Positions 1 to 10,544 are shown, numbered from the stretch's first letter. The stretch: DNA of 64,000 nucleotides from Scilla litardierei (GCA_030789695.1 CM061140.1:81716422-81780421); one strand, 5' to 3'. Made by a program: numbers and translations. The notes: generated from the sequence alone by a model not told the origin.

Positions 1-777
1 AATGGGGGTGTGCGCGTCTTCGGGCATGTCCATGACTACAAAGTCCACAGGCACATGCACCCCTCTTACATTCACGGGGAGATCATCCACAATTCCCACC
101 GGATATTTGACCGACCGGTCTGCTAGTTGTAGGGTCATACCGGTGGGCTCCAAATCACCCATTCCTATTCTTCTGTACATCGACAAGGGCATCAAGCTAA
201 CACTCGCTCCTAGATCAACGAGTGCACGATTAATCTTCACAGCCCCGATTGTGCAAGGAATAGAGAAGCTCCCCGGGTCCTTGAGTTTCGGCGGGTTTGC
301 CCTCTGAATAAGAGCGCTACATTCCGCCGTCAGCACCACTTTCTCTTTTCTTGACCCTCTGGTCACCAAATCTTTCAAGAATTTTGCATAGGAGGGGATT
401 GTTTCGATTGCCTCTAAGAAGGGGATTTGCAGGCTTAGGTCCTTGACCATGGCGAAGAACTTCCCATATTTCTCATCAATTTTTGCCTGAGCCAACCGTT
501 GTGGAAATGGCACAACGGGTTTATACACTTTCGGGCTCTCCTCCTCCTTCTTCTTCTCTTCTTCAGACACTCCCTCCGGAGTCATGGGATTCGATGATGA
601 AGCATCGGCGTCATTTGATTTTTCAATCGGCCTCTCAACGACCAATGGTGCTTCCGGGTTGCTAGGGGGCACTCTAGTAGGAATTTGTGTCCCGCTTCTC
701 AGAACGATAGCGGACACATTTGCGTGCTCGTGCACGAGTGCCGATGTTTGTGTTGCTCCCCTCGGGTTCACCTCCGG
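1..777 (-). CDS. Athila-like Ty3/gypsy protease / start of pol (partial)
   Basis: Retroviral-type polyprotein segment that would release gag and pol proteins from the element's precursor. Read on the minus strand it is open for all 259 codons and runs off the left edge. It begins with an acidic, Glu/Lys-rich linker, then a stretch typical of Athila pol N-termini (PFPQRLAQAKIDEKYGKFF), then the aspartic protease core LVDLGASVSLMPLSMY near 210-260. The catalytic triplet is DLG rather than DSG or DTG, as is usual in this lineage. It is in the same frame as the upstream gag and separated from it only by one TAG (778-780). Either that codon is read through or the element is dead. RT and integrase lie outside the window. 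Confidence 0.85.
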
Positions 778-2190
778 CTATGGCGGTAATTGGTTTTGTG
801 ACCTTGCAAGGTTCGCCACTTGTAACCCCAGCTGGGTTACTTGATCCGTGAGGGTCCGCTGACCCATTTCCAGCCTTTGGTTGATCTTCTCCTGGTTGGT
901 AATATATTGAGTCAAGAGAGACTCAACCGGAGAGACGGCCCTCTGTTGGCCATACTGCTGCTGCTGCTGGAACGGCTGCTGAGTCCTGGGGGCGTAAGAT
1001 TGTTGCTGAAATGGTTGCTGCTGAAATGGTTGCTGCTGAACCTGATTCTGTTGTGGCCTAGCCGGCTGATATGTCTGTTGCTGCGGCTGCTGAGGCGGCG
1101 AGGGCTGAAATGGTGGCCGGTAACTGAAGTTCGGGTGGTTCCGCTTGTTCGGAGAGTAGGCCGGGTTGGAATTTGTCCTTGGCGGATACGGCGCATTCCC
1201 CGTGGGGTTGTAAAATAGTGCGCTGGCCTGATCCAACGGTGGTGAAATGTCACCACCGTCGAATTCCCCAAAGAATTCGGACTCTACCACAGAAATTTGC
1301 TGTGTACCGGCCCCACCGGCTCCTACCATCAGTGCGGAGATCTGGGTCGAAAGCAAGTCAAACTTGCTTGATAGTTTGTCGACGTCCTCGACTCTATGTA
1401 TACCCCCAGATCTTGGTGTGGCTCTCTCATCACACCACCGCTCATTGTTGGATGCCATATTTTCCAGAATATGCCCGGCATCTTCCTCGCTTCTAGACAT
1501 GAAGGAACCCCCATCCGCAGCGTCCATAGAAGATTTAAGGTCATCCCTCAACCCATTGTAGAACAGATTGATAATCTGCCACTTCGGAAGCTCATGGTGA
1601 GGGCATCTTCTTTGCATCTCTTTATATCTCGTCCAAGCCTCATGCAAGGACTCGTGGCTGGCCTGGGAGAAGGAGGAGATTTCACTCCTCAACTTCATGG
1701 TCTTCCCCGGAGGAAAGAACTTCGTCAGAAAAGCGTTGGAGAGCTTCTCCCAGGTGTTGAAAGTGTTGGGGTCTTTCCCCCTTAGCCATTGCTTGGCTTT
1801 GTCCCGCAAAGAGAAAGGGAACAGCTTCAGACGGATAGCCTCTGTCGTGACACCATTAATTCGGAAGGTGTCACACTTCTCCAAGAAGGAGTCCAGGTGC
1901 TCGATCGGGCTCTCCATGGGTGCACCCGCAAACTGGTCTTGCTGGATCCATGTTACTAGAGACGGCTTCAGCTCAAAGCTTTGGGCCGCAATAGCTGGAG
2001 ATCGGATGGCGGAAGTCGACTCGATGGATGGCATCGAGTACTCCAGCAGAGACTTGTGAGGTGGGGTGTTCTCCTCCATGGATTCAGGATCTTCTCTTCT
2101 TCGCTTCTCGGCGGCCAAACGCCTAAGGGTGGCGTTAATCTCTGGATCGAGGGGAATCAAGTCGTCAAGACTCCTTGAACTCCTGCGCAT
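778..2190 (-). CDS. Athila-like gag polyprotein
   Basis: Structural protein of a Ty3/gypsy retrotransposon, forming the cytoplasmic particle. I take the Met at 2190 (MRRSSRSLDDL) as start. A longer frame reaches 2220, but the 2190 Met matches gag starts of this group. A Retrotrans_gag domain covers roughly residues 95-245: residues such as FPFSLRDKAKQWL, FFPPGKTMKLRSEI, ESLHEAWTRYKEM and FYNGL are diagnostic. The C-terminal third is Gln-rich (CAG/CAA runs at about 950-1090) and I see no CCHC zinc knuckle. The frame is intact to a TAG at 778-780, beyond which the protease frame continues without shift. The primer-binding site lies about 170 bp upstream, so this is the natural first gene of the element. 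Confidence 0.9.
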   Translation of the reverse strand: MRRSSRSLDDLIPLDPEINATLRRLAAEKRRREDPESMEENTPPHKSLLEYSMPSIESTSAIRSPAIAAQSFELKPSLVTWIQQDQFAGAPMESPIEHLDSFLEKCDTFRINGVTTEAIRLKLFPFSLRDKAKQWLRGKDPNTFNTWEKLSNAFLTKFFPPGKTMKLRSEISSFSQASHESLHEAWTRYKEMQRRCPHHELPKWQIINLFYNGLRDDLKSSMDAADGGSFMSRSEEDAGHILENMASNNERWCDERATPRSGGIHRVEDVDKLSSKFDLLSTQISALMVGAGGAGTQQISVVESEFFGEFDGGDISPPLDQASALFYNPTGNAPYPPRTNSNPAYSPNKRNHPNFSYRPPFQPSPPQQPQQQTYQPARPQQNQVQQQPFQQQPFQQQSYAPRTQQPFQQQQQYGQQRAVSPVESLLTQYITNQEKINQRLEMGQRTLTDQVTQLGLQVANLARSQNQLPP

Positions 2191-2361
2191 GAAAAACAAC
2201 AAACACCCGTGAAGCGACAAGTGGGAAAGAAACAGATAAAATAAGAAATAAAAATAAGAAAAGTGAAAAAAAGAAAAAGGAGAATGCGAAAATTATCGCG
2301 AGGTAGGGATATGAGCTAGACACGAGGGTTCACAAGATCCTAAAATAACAAGCACGTTGCC

Positions 2362-2379
2362 TCCCCGGCAACGGCGCCA
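2362..2379 (-). other. Primer-binding site, tRNA-Asp
   Basis: On the minus strand this reads TGGCGCCGTTGCCGGGGA, the complement of the 3' end of plant tRNA-Asp(GTC) plus CCA. It sits 6 bp from the LTR end at 2386, as expected for minus-strand DNA priming. It fixes the element's orientation as right to left. Confidence 0.9.
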
Positions 2380-3308
2380 TAAACTTGACCGGGCGCCCGC
2401 AAGAGTCGCGGCGGCGCGGTGTCGTTTACCGCAAGTTTCACGGTTAGTGTAGGGTGCGGGAATATCGAACTCAGGGAGGCGAGGTTGTGCTTGGGTCAGG
2501 TAGGACCTAAATCACCCCGAGGGGCGAGCTAGCCCGAATCGGTGAATGGTTGTCACGAAAGGAAATAAACAGGTATGAACAACAAGAAAGAAAACCCGGG
2601 ACTTTGGTTTCCAACCCGACGAGAGACTCTCGCCGACGCGACCTACGGGTATGGATAACGATCGGGATTAGGGTCTAATGGTGAGACGTTGCCTCTGAAA
2701 GTGGTACCGGCGTCCCATGGGCCCGATATTCCGGTCGGTGCCCAGGATGATACACCGGACTTCCCGGATTCGATCAGTGGGCACTCCCGTGTCCATAAAC
2801 ACTGATCGATCCCGGGAGCACTAAGCCCGCAACGATAACTCCCAACGTCTCATCCTGCCGCTCCCGCGTGCTAGGATTCGACGTCTACGCTAAAGGTGTG
2901 AGCTATGGCTAGGGAGTCAACCGCCAAGTTTATTCCCCCTTGGCCCGACGGTCAAAGGCGGTCTTTTTCCCGCCGATGACAATGAAACACCCCGCGTAAC
3001 CGTTAGATTCCTACTCCCTATCGATTTCCTAACCCTATGGACGCATCGGGAAGAGCCCCCGAAGGGGTTTCCACCAAAATCCCAGATTTGGGAACTACTC
3101 ACAAAAATTCATGAAAAAGCAATCTAAATGAAATTTAACCGTTGGAATCATAATCGGACAATTGCAATGCGGAAGTAATAGAGTAATAAAGACAATACTA
3201 AAATTTTAGAAAGATCTGAAAACTTACAAAAGAGTAACAATTACAGCCGTCACAGGGAAATAAAACAGTAGAAAAAATAACAGCTCCCGTTTCTGGAACC
3301 CTAGGGGT

Positions 3309-3320
3309 TCTATATATAGG
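3309..3320 (-). promoter_or_regulatory. LTR TATA box
   Basis: CCTATATATAGAA on the minus strand, directly downstream of the palindrome array and at the same relative place as the TATA box of the inverted copy (4757-4768). It would drive leftward transcription of the gag-pol at 1-2190. Confidence 0.7.
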
Positions 3321-3329
3321 CCGTCGCAT

Positions 3330-3700
3330 CAACCGATCGGTTGACAAGTCAACCGATCGGTTGATCCGTTACAAATAAATATCAGAAAACGGCGAGTTTT
3401 CACCCGATCACATGAACCGGTCGGGTGAGTTCTTGAGTGACCGGTTGGATCTTGAAGCAGTCGGGTGAATCGATCGGTTCGACGTCCGTGTCTTCAGCTC
3501 ATCTTTTTCAGCTACAGATGAACCGATCGGGTGAGAGTCACCCGATCGGTTGGCGCTTTGCTTCGAGAAAACAGAGAATAGCCCCCGCTGAACCGGTCTG
3601 CGAACCGGTCGGGTGACTTCTTTGTGAGCTGCGGTAGAGACCGGTTGGTGCACGCGTGCATCACCCGATCGGTTGGAGATGACCAACCGATCGGGTGAGG
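3330..3700. repeat. Palindrome array in Athila-like U3 (copy 1)
   Basis: About a dozen copies of short palindromes built on CCGATCGG or CCGGTCGG, with AA/CAC and TT/GTG flanks. Several are paired head to head into longer hairpins. For example, around 3658-3700 a copy starting CACCCGATCGGTTGG is followed after 6 bp by its exact reverse complement. Spacing is irregular, so this is not a simple tandem satellite. Confidence 0.85.
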
Positions 3701-3944
3701 GGCTGAAAGATGAATTCTTTGGCGTTCGACCCCCTGGATCACGCGTGACTTCTCCCGTTGCTCCGGGGACTTGGGATATCATCGTTAAACGTCCCCTACG
3801 TGGTCAATCCCCTGCAATCATGGATAAACAAAGAAAAGTGAAAGAAAACGGGAAAATACACGAAAACGAATAAGAGACGGCGGAAAAACACGGAGAAACA
3901 CAAAAGAAAACGTGCGTGAATATATGAAATATAAACGCACGTCA

Positions 3945-4111
3945 ATTTGGCGTTTGCTTGCTTGGTGTGTCGTTTTTGATTTTATTGGCCCTGACGGGCG
4001 ATCTAGGATATAGAGTTTTCTTTTTCTCTCTTTCTCTCTATTTTTCCCCTCTGAGCTCCTACTCTCACTCGTCTTACTCGAGGACGAGGAAGAGTTCAGC
4101 TTGGGGGATTT
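3945..4111 (+). mobile_element. 3' tail and polypurine tract of an inverted Athila-like copy
   Basis: A short piece between the two inverted LTRs. It contains a pyrimidine-rich run (4019-4060) and then GAGGACGAGGAAGAGTTCAG and TTGGGGGATTT, which resembles the conserved 3' non-coding end of Athila elements with the polypurine tract just before the LTR. It therefore belongs to the plus-strand copy whose 3' LTR follows. The rest of that copy must lie left of the window if the minus-strand element inserted into it. Confidence 0.7.
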
Positions 4112-4354
4112 TAACGTGCGTTTATATTTCATATATTTACGCACGTTTTCTTCCGTATTTTATCACCGTATTTTATTCGTTTTCTCGTGTTTTCTTGTGT
4201 TTTCTTGTTTTCTTTCACTTTTTCGTGTTTTCCGTGTTTTGCAGGAGATTACTGGCATTTGGGGCATAAAACGATGATATCATGTGTCCCTGGAGCAACG
4301 GGAGGAGTCACGCGTGATCCAGGGGGTCAAACGACGAAGATTGCATCTTTCAGC

Positions 4355-4750
4355 CCCTCACCCGGTCGATTGGTCATCACCAACCGATCGGGTGATGCAC
4401 GCGTGCACCACCTGGGCACAGCTTGGAGCTCACGAGAAGTCACCCGGTCGGTTCAGTAACCGGGTCAAAAGCTCAAAGTCTCTGGAAATTCGAAGCTGAT
4501 TGCCAACCGATCGGGTGACCTTCACCCGATCGGTTCACCTGTAGCTGAATTTCAACAGCCCAAACTCGAAGATCCAACCGGTCTCTTCACCCGGTCCGCA
4601 CCAAGATCCAACCGGTCGGCACCAAGATCCAACCGACCGCACCAAGTTCCAACCGACCGGTTCATACTGACCGGGTGAAACCCCGCTTTGTGCTGTAATT
4701 TTGTGAAGCGGCTCACCCGACCGGTTGACTTGTCAACCGATCGGGTGATG
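4355..4750. repeat. Palindrome array in Athila-like U3 (copy 2)
   Basis: Same motif family as in the first LTR (AACCGATCGGGTGA and relatives), about fifteen copies. It includes paired copies at about 4503-4540 and 4710-4748 and a run of shorter half-sites (GATCCAACCGGTC and variants) at 4570-4650 with about 23-bp spacing. Confidence 0.8.
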
Positions 4751-4756
4751 TCGTTT

Positions 4757-4768
4757 TCTATAAATAGA
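4757..4768 (+). promoter_or_regulatory. LTR TATA box
   Basis: TCTATAAATAGA, a strong plant-type TATA box immediately after the palindrome array. It would drive rightward transcription into 5735 and beyond. Confidence 0.7.
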
Positions 4769-5734
4769 ACCCTAGGTTTCCCAGATTCGGGAGTTGGTTA
4801 TTTTTACTATTTTCTTCATTTTGTGACGGCTGTAATTTTCCAGTTTTTGTAAGTTTTCGGATCTTTATAAAACTTTAGTATTATCTTAATTGCTTTACTA
4901 CCTTTGCATTTCTATTGTCTGATTATGATTTTGACGGTTCATTTTCGTTTAGTTCGCTTTTTAATGAATATTTGTGAGTAGTTCCCAAATCTGGGATTTT
5001 GGCGAAAACCCCTTCGGGGGCTCTTCCCGATGCGTCCATAGGGTTAGGAAATCGATAGGGATTAGGAATCTAACGATTACGCTGGGTGTTTTATTGTCAT
5101 CGACGGGAAAAAGATCGCCTTTGACCGTCGGGCCAAGGGGGAATAAACTTGGCGGTTGACTCCCTAGCCATAGCTCACGCCCTTAGCGTAGACGCCGAAT
5201 CCTAGCATGCGGGAGCGGCAGGATGAGACGTTGGGAGTTATCGTTGCGAGCTTAGTGCTCCCGGAGTCGATCAGTGTTAATGGACACAGGAGTGCCCACT
5301 GATCGAACCTGGGAAGTCCGGCGTATCATCCTGGGCACCGACCGGAATATCGGGCCCATGGGATGCCGGTACCACTTTCAGAGGCAACGTCTCACCATTA
5401 GACCCTACTTCCGATCGCCATCCTACCCGTAGGCCGTATCGGCGAGAGTCGCTCGTTGGGGTCGAATTCAAAGTCCCGGGTTTTTCCTTCATATTGTCTA
5501 TACTTTGCATTCATTTACCGTGACAACCCATCAATCGATCTGGGCTAGCTCGCCCATGGGGTGACTTTGATCCTCTTTCACACAAGCACATCCTTGCATC
5601 CCTGTGTTCGACCCCCAAGCCACACTACAACACCGTGCGCTTGCGGTTACAAATATTTAGATTTCCCACGCCCCCGTTCGCACCATTGCACACATCCGGC
5701 GCGCAAGAGCCGCGCCCGGCGGGGCACCGGTCAA

Positions 5735-6221
5735 TACGATAAATATATATTTGATTGTTGATTATGATTGTAAACAAATGGTTATACATTATGTATTAGT
5801 AATAATGTGAGTGTGCAAAGTGATGGCACGCTTGCAGTTAGTAAATGGGTGTGTTTATATAGTAAAGTGTTACTACTTGCCTTAGTTATAATATTGGTCT
5901 TAATTGCATTGTATGATGGAATTGTTTGTGTTGTGTATTAGTTATGGTAGGGATAGTGATATGTAATTAGTAATATATGTGCGTGGTATTATTATTAGTA
6001 GTATAGTTATTATCTAGTGATATTATTGGCAGCATTGCTACTGTTATTATTATTAGTATTAGGAATGTTAATTGGACGTTATGCACGATGGCATGATTGT
6101 CATAGTAGGGGGTATGGTATGGGTACATTAGAAGAGGAGATGCGAGCGTAACCCTTATTTATTTCCCTGTACCCTAGCTGATAGAATTCCGAGGATGGAA
6201 TTGTTCTTAAGGTGGGTAGAA
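5735..6221. other. AT-rich stretch, no gene seen
   Basis: Follows the Athila-like LTR. It holds many ATTAGTA/TTATTAT runs and no credible ORF or RNA gene. It may be flanking host DNA or an internal part of element A. I cannot assign it. Confidence 0.4.
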
Positions 6222-6839
6222 TGTAACGGTCGGTATTTAATAGTAAGTATTTTGTCCTTATTCTATCTTTGGCCTTGTGATTTTCTGTATCTATACTTAA
6301 ATGCATATTCGTATTACGTATTACTATTATAAGTATTCGTATAGGTACGTATTTAATTAGCTTTATACATTCATATTTATTTATGTATTTTTTATTAACT
6401 ATAATCATGTGTAAACTTATTGTTATATAAATTCATTAATTAATTAATTCAAATTTTCAAATTCAAACATTTTAAATTCAAAGCTTTCGAAAACTTTCCT
6501 ACTTAAATCCTAATAAAGCCTATAACTAATTTAGAATTTTTCTATAATTAAATCCCATGATTTCTCTCCCAATTATTATTTGCATTATTCAAACTTTCCC
6601 TAATTACATTAGCTTCAATCCCCTTCCATTTTTAAATTGGAAACTTTTACACATACTAAATGATAATAAAATCATATCACTAATTACAATGATTTCTTGT
6701 CCTTTCCATTTTTTCTCTAACTTTTAAACCCAAACCAATTACTCAACTGGACACTCATCTTTCCAAAAGAAACCTATCCTAAAATATCCTAACCAACCCC
6801 ACTTCCCACTCCAACCACTCCCCACAATTCATCACACGT

Positions 6840-7730
6840 TATCTCTCTCCTCTTCAGAACCCAAAGGGAAAACAAACCACAGCACATCTCCTCTTCCACT
6901 ATCATTTCGCAAGCAACCTCCCAACGTCAGCCCGCATCTCTTCTTCCTACTCCCAACCAAATTGAAATCCATCTCTCACATCTTCCCTACAAGACATCGC
7001 CATCACCCCAACTCGTCGCCTCCTCCCATCTGCCGACGACTCCGGCGATCACCCCAGCCAACACCCCATAACCACCTCTCCATGTCGCATCATCTCCGAC
7101 CAGCCACAGCGTTCCGCCGACAACCTCCCCGCGACCTGCCTGTCTCTCTCTCGATCCAGCCCTCCTCCTGCCAGCAACCACCTCTTCCCGACGGCCTGCC
7201 CCACGCCCTGACCCCCAAGCCACCCTCTACAAGCTCTGGCCGCCCAAAGTCCAACATCAGATGCTCGCAGTGTGCCACCTCCCTCCTCCACAAACCTTCA
7301 TGTAACCCTCTCCACGGCAGCCTCTTCCCTCCTCTCTCAAACCAGGCTGACGAATCCCTCCTCTTTCCAAATGACACCGCCCGCCAAATGACACCGCCCG
7401 CCATCTCTTTCCCCACAGAACCCTATCTCGGTTTCCCCAAGCACCTCGCCAACCTTCCTCCCACGACAACGGCAACCCCAGACTTCCCATCACGACCCCA
7501 TGCCACCGACCTGCCACCAGCGAACCCACCGGCCAACCTCCTTCCAATCTTCTTTCCGAACCATTGACCCCGACCCCACAGCTACCGCCGTTGTCTCCCG
7601 TCATCGCAGCACCACCTCGTCGGTACGCTACCGTAGCCACCGCCGCCTGCAACAGATGCCGCAGTTGCAGTCCATCACCATCAAAGTCGCACCGCCCCCT
7701 GCATCAACGACAACGAGGAAGTGAACCCAA
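6840..7730. other. Pyrimidine-rich tract of LTR A
   Basis: About 900 bp, strongly C/T-biased on the plus strand. It corresponds to the G-rich tract of LTR B at 45130-46700. The open frames here (for example 6962-7567) are Pro/Ser/Arg low complexity and arise from the bias. I do not treat them as genes. Confidence 0.65.
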
Positions 7731-9438
7731 AACAAACTGTGATTTCCTTTTAGGTTAGCTTATTAAAAGGCACAGTATACTATAAAGCATGCATGAACAG
7801 TAGTTTTGAAAGAAAGATGAACAGTAAATATGTTAGTACGATAATTATAATACTATAGCAGTAAATTATATTATGTTACATTAGATCAAGTTTATATATT
7901 TTATAAAGAATGTTAGGTTATAGGAATATATATAGTCTAGATATTAAAACATGTTGTGTAATGTGTAGCAGTAAATTATAAGATATGAACAATATAATAT
8001 ATTTGATAAACAGTGCCTACATAAGTGGGTTTAATATTATGCTTTGGGTTGATGTTAATCTAAGTGACGCAGATAAACGTGCTCCTCATTACAACCACCT
8101 GGACTCGAAATCGTCAAATCAGGCAAGTGTGCGAATTTAAACAAATTATTGAAGTGTTATTGCATTTTCATTTAAAACGGAATCCCCTTGTTTTAGAATG
8201 CGTTAAATGTCATATGAAAATGCGGATATGCCACATGCTTCACTTCATGTTGTACACACACTTAATTGAATGAAAAGAAATGGAATACCTTGAAAGAAAT
8301 GGAATATCTTGACAGAGATGGAATACCTTGAAATCTTGGATTCATGAATTCGTGCATTTGATTAGATTTGGCTACTTCCGTCGATCAGGTGTGACTAGTC
8401 TGGCTCGTGTTCTAGTATGGTCACATTTGACTAGTCTAGCTCGTGTTCCAGTATATGGCGATTTTGCATTATAGCTCGTGTTCCAGCATAACATTTAGGG
8501 TGGGGTTAGGGTTGAGCAGTTATTAAGCATGTGAAAGGATCCTCTCTTCAAGAGCACCACCCGCATGCGGTGGGTGATTCGGGTTCAATATTACATATTT
8601 AACCCCCATTTAGCCCTATTTTGTGCTCATGTGATGCTACATTGTTCTCTAATACATACGTATTTTGTACACATTTATTTATTAGAGAAAACACATTATT
8701 TGAGCACAAAACAGTAATTAACGAAGTATTTCTGCACTTTTTATATTTTTCCTAGCATTGTCTCGATCTCACGATTCCAACGACTATTTATTTGTATTTT
8801 TCTGAGATCTGTGCTAATTTCTGTGATTTATTGAATGCAGAATACCATTTAAATGAAGAAATACACTGAAAATACGCGAAATACGGTCGGCAGCCAATCA
8901 CAGGCCGACACGTGGCGAGATCTGGGCTTTTCCCGCTCAATCGAACGGATCGCGATTTTCGCCGCTTGGACAATCTCTCAGTCGTTGGATTCTAATCCAA
9001 CGGCCATCAGCTGCGAACTAAACTTAGCAAATGGGCGGGGCGACGTGGCAATTCGAGAGCCGTAGATCGGAGATCCAACGGGCCAGATCCTGAATGATTC
9101 GAATTCGAATTCGAATTCTCTTACGGGCCACGCGGCTGCATCCCCAACGCAAATCCAAGATCTAACGGCTGCGAATCAATCCGCATCAAATCTCTCAGCG
9201 ACGAGCGCTGGGTCCACTTGGCGTTATCCGGACCGTTCCGCTCCGATCGAACGATCGAAAATCGACACCGAGTTCGAATCGAACTCGAGTTCGAAGCGGG
9301 CGCGCGCGACTTATAAAGGCCACGTGTCATGCCCGCATTCGATCCCGCCGCGAACGAACGGCTGAGATCTTAAGCGGGTTTGGGTTTGATGCGGGTGCGA
9401 ATTTTAAACCCGATAACAACGTATAAACCCGCAATGAG

Positions 9439-9449
9439 CCTATATAAGG
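9439..9449 (+). promoter_or_regulatory. TATA box of K 5' LTR
   Basis: CCTATATAAGG, repeated at about 13813-13823 in the 3' LTR. If used, the transcript would start about 30 bp downstream and include the stem-loop array in its leader. Confidence 0.65.
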
Positions 9450-9849
9450 TATTTCTAGGGTTTTGTGGGGGTATACAAGCAGATTAGGGGCGTATTTTGG
9501 GCGTATTGGAGGCTCTAGGAGCCGTATTTCCCCTCGGAAAAATTCTGTAAAATTCCAGAGGCTTTTCTTAGTATTTCCAGAGAGTTTTGGTGTATATCTT
9601 GGAGATTTGGTGATGAATTCCTAAACTTTTACCTCGTATTTTAGTGTTTTTCATCGTATTTTGCTATTAGTTCAATGTATTTGGCTATGAAACTAGTTTA
9701 TTCTTGCATGACGAGTAGCTAAAACTTATTTGTGCATGGTATGGAGTAGTTAGGGGATGTGATTTGTGTTAGTTTGGTTGAATATCCTTGTGCTAAATCG
9801 TTAAACGTCGTTAAAATTGTAATTTTTGTTCGTAAATCGACTTTTTCAT

Positions 9850-10105
9850 ATTCCAAAAGAATTGATTTAGTTGATGATCGCCCCAAAAGGGTGAGTTTTG
9901 ATCTCCCCAAAAGGGAGTTTCATACCGTAGTTTTGATCTCTCCAAAAGAGAGTTTCATATCGTATTATAACTTTAGCGATGATCTTATTGAATATTTTGC
10001 TTGAACCCCCAAAATGGCATCTTCCGATGAATTGCTCCCAAAAGGAGAATTCATTGAGTTATATTGGGTATTTTCCGGTGAATTGCTCTCAAAAATAGAA
10101 TTCAT
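9850..10105 (+). repeat. Array of seven CAAAA-loop stem-loops (5' LTR of K)
   Basis: Seven inverted repeats share the loop CAAAA but have different, self-complementary stems. They are ATTC/GAAT at 9850-9862, CCC/GGG at 9881-9891, CTCCC/GGGAG at 9903-9917, CTCTC/GAGAG at 9938-9952, CCC/TGG near 10007-10017, CTCC/GGAG at 10035-10047, and CTCT/ATAG near 10086-10098. The last two also have an outer stem GAATT/AATTC. In the 3' LTR the two imperfect ones are perfect (CCC/GGG and CTCT/AGAG). Stem changes on one side are matched on the other, which argues that base pairing is being kept. The array lies in the predicted transcribed leader. Confidence 0.75.
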
Positions 10106-10409
10106 TGTGTTATATCTGTCAACCAAGTTAATACGAATCATTGATCCTAACGAACCCATACCATGTGCATACTTTTTATAGATATTTTCATACACGAATT
10201 TCTTTGTTCGCACATCACCATCACGCACTTTCACATCATCGCCATCATTGTTGAAGTGGTTAATTTCTTTTCGTAGGATTTCTATTTGATTTGAATTGTG
10301 GTTGCAACAGATTTCTTCCCGTGGATTCGACATCTGGACTCCCAGATTTTACTACTTGTACGGACTCTTGCACTTGAGAGAGAGCACCTTTTCGGTCCCA
10401 CCAAGTTTT

Positions 10410-10426
10410 TGGCGCCGTTTCCGGGG
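10410..10426 (+). other. Primer-binding site of K, tRNA-Asp-like
   Basis: TGGCGCCGTTTCCGGGG, 6 bp after the LTR. It matches the tRNA-Asp complement with one mismatch (T for G in the middle). The same primer type is used by the Athila-like element at 2362-2379. Confidence 0.85.
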
Positions 10427-10544
10427 AGGAATGGTTTGTGACTACGGTTTATTTCATTTAGAGGACCTTCGGTGAGATCTTTCCACTTTACTGTATATAA
10501 ATTTTTGTTTAATTTTTTGTACATAAACTTTTGTTTTTAAAAAA

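Larger units (their letters stand above)
2386..3944 (-). repeat. 5' LTR of the minus-strand Athila-like element (1559 bp)
   Basis: Boundaries come from alignment with the inverted copy at 4112-5734 and from the adjacent primer site. Read on the minus strand it starts TGACGTGCG at 3944 and ends in CA at 2386. The U3 part (about 3320-3944) carries a dense array of CCGATCGG-type palindromes. A TATA box follows at 3309-3320, and the R/U5 part includes a conserved stretch around 2917-3102. The outer flank is ATTTG (3945-3949), the candidate target duplication. Its partner would lie outside the window. Confidence 0.85.
4112..5734 (+). repeat. 3' LTR of inverted Athila-like copy (1623 bp)
   Basis: Same family as 2386-3944 but in the opposite orientation. 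It starts TAACGTGCG (the usual TG is mutated to TA) and ends CACCGGTCA at 5734. The order is the same: palindrome array (about 4355-4750), TATA box, then R/U5 with the segment at 4974-5159 that mirrors 2917-3102. The two LTRs differ at many sites, so they come from separate insertions and are not a recent assembly duplication. The flank after the LTR is ATACG. Confidence 0.85.
8575..10403 (+). repeat. 5' LTR of element K
   Basis: Starts TGATTCGGGTTC and ends GGTCCCACCA, 1829 bp. It carries (GAATTC)n-like runs near 9100-9118, two TATA-like sites (about 9309 and 9440), a pair of short ORFs on opposite strands (9759-10004 plus, 9965-10333 minus) that exist in both LTRs, and an array of CAAAA-loop stem-loops at 9850-10105. 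Confidence 0.93.

Noticed and set aside
2386..5734. Assembly artefact (mirror duplication) as explanation of the inverted LTRs
   Set aside because: The two arms differ by many substitutions and indels and have different flanks, so they are separate insertions.
5743..5760. ATATT followed by TG as the left end of LTR A
   Set aside because: It would match the right flank ATATT, but the DNA before it does not match the C LTR and A/B similarity is not seen there.
6962..7567. 201-codon plus-strand frame
   Set aside because: Same compositional effect in the C-rich tract of LTR A.
9759..10333. Short overlapping frames in the K LTR (9759-10004 plus, 9965-10333 minus) as genes
   Set aside because: They are present in both LTRs because the LTR is duplicated; the repeated stem-loops explain the recurring PK(R/E) words; no domain.
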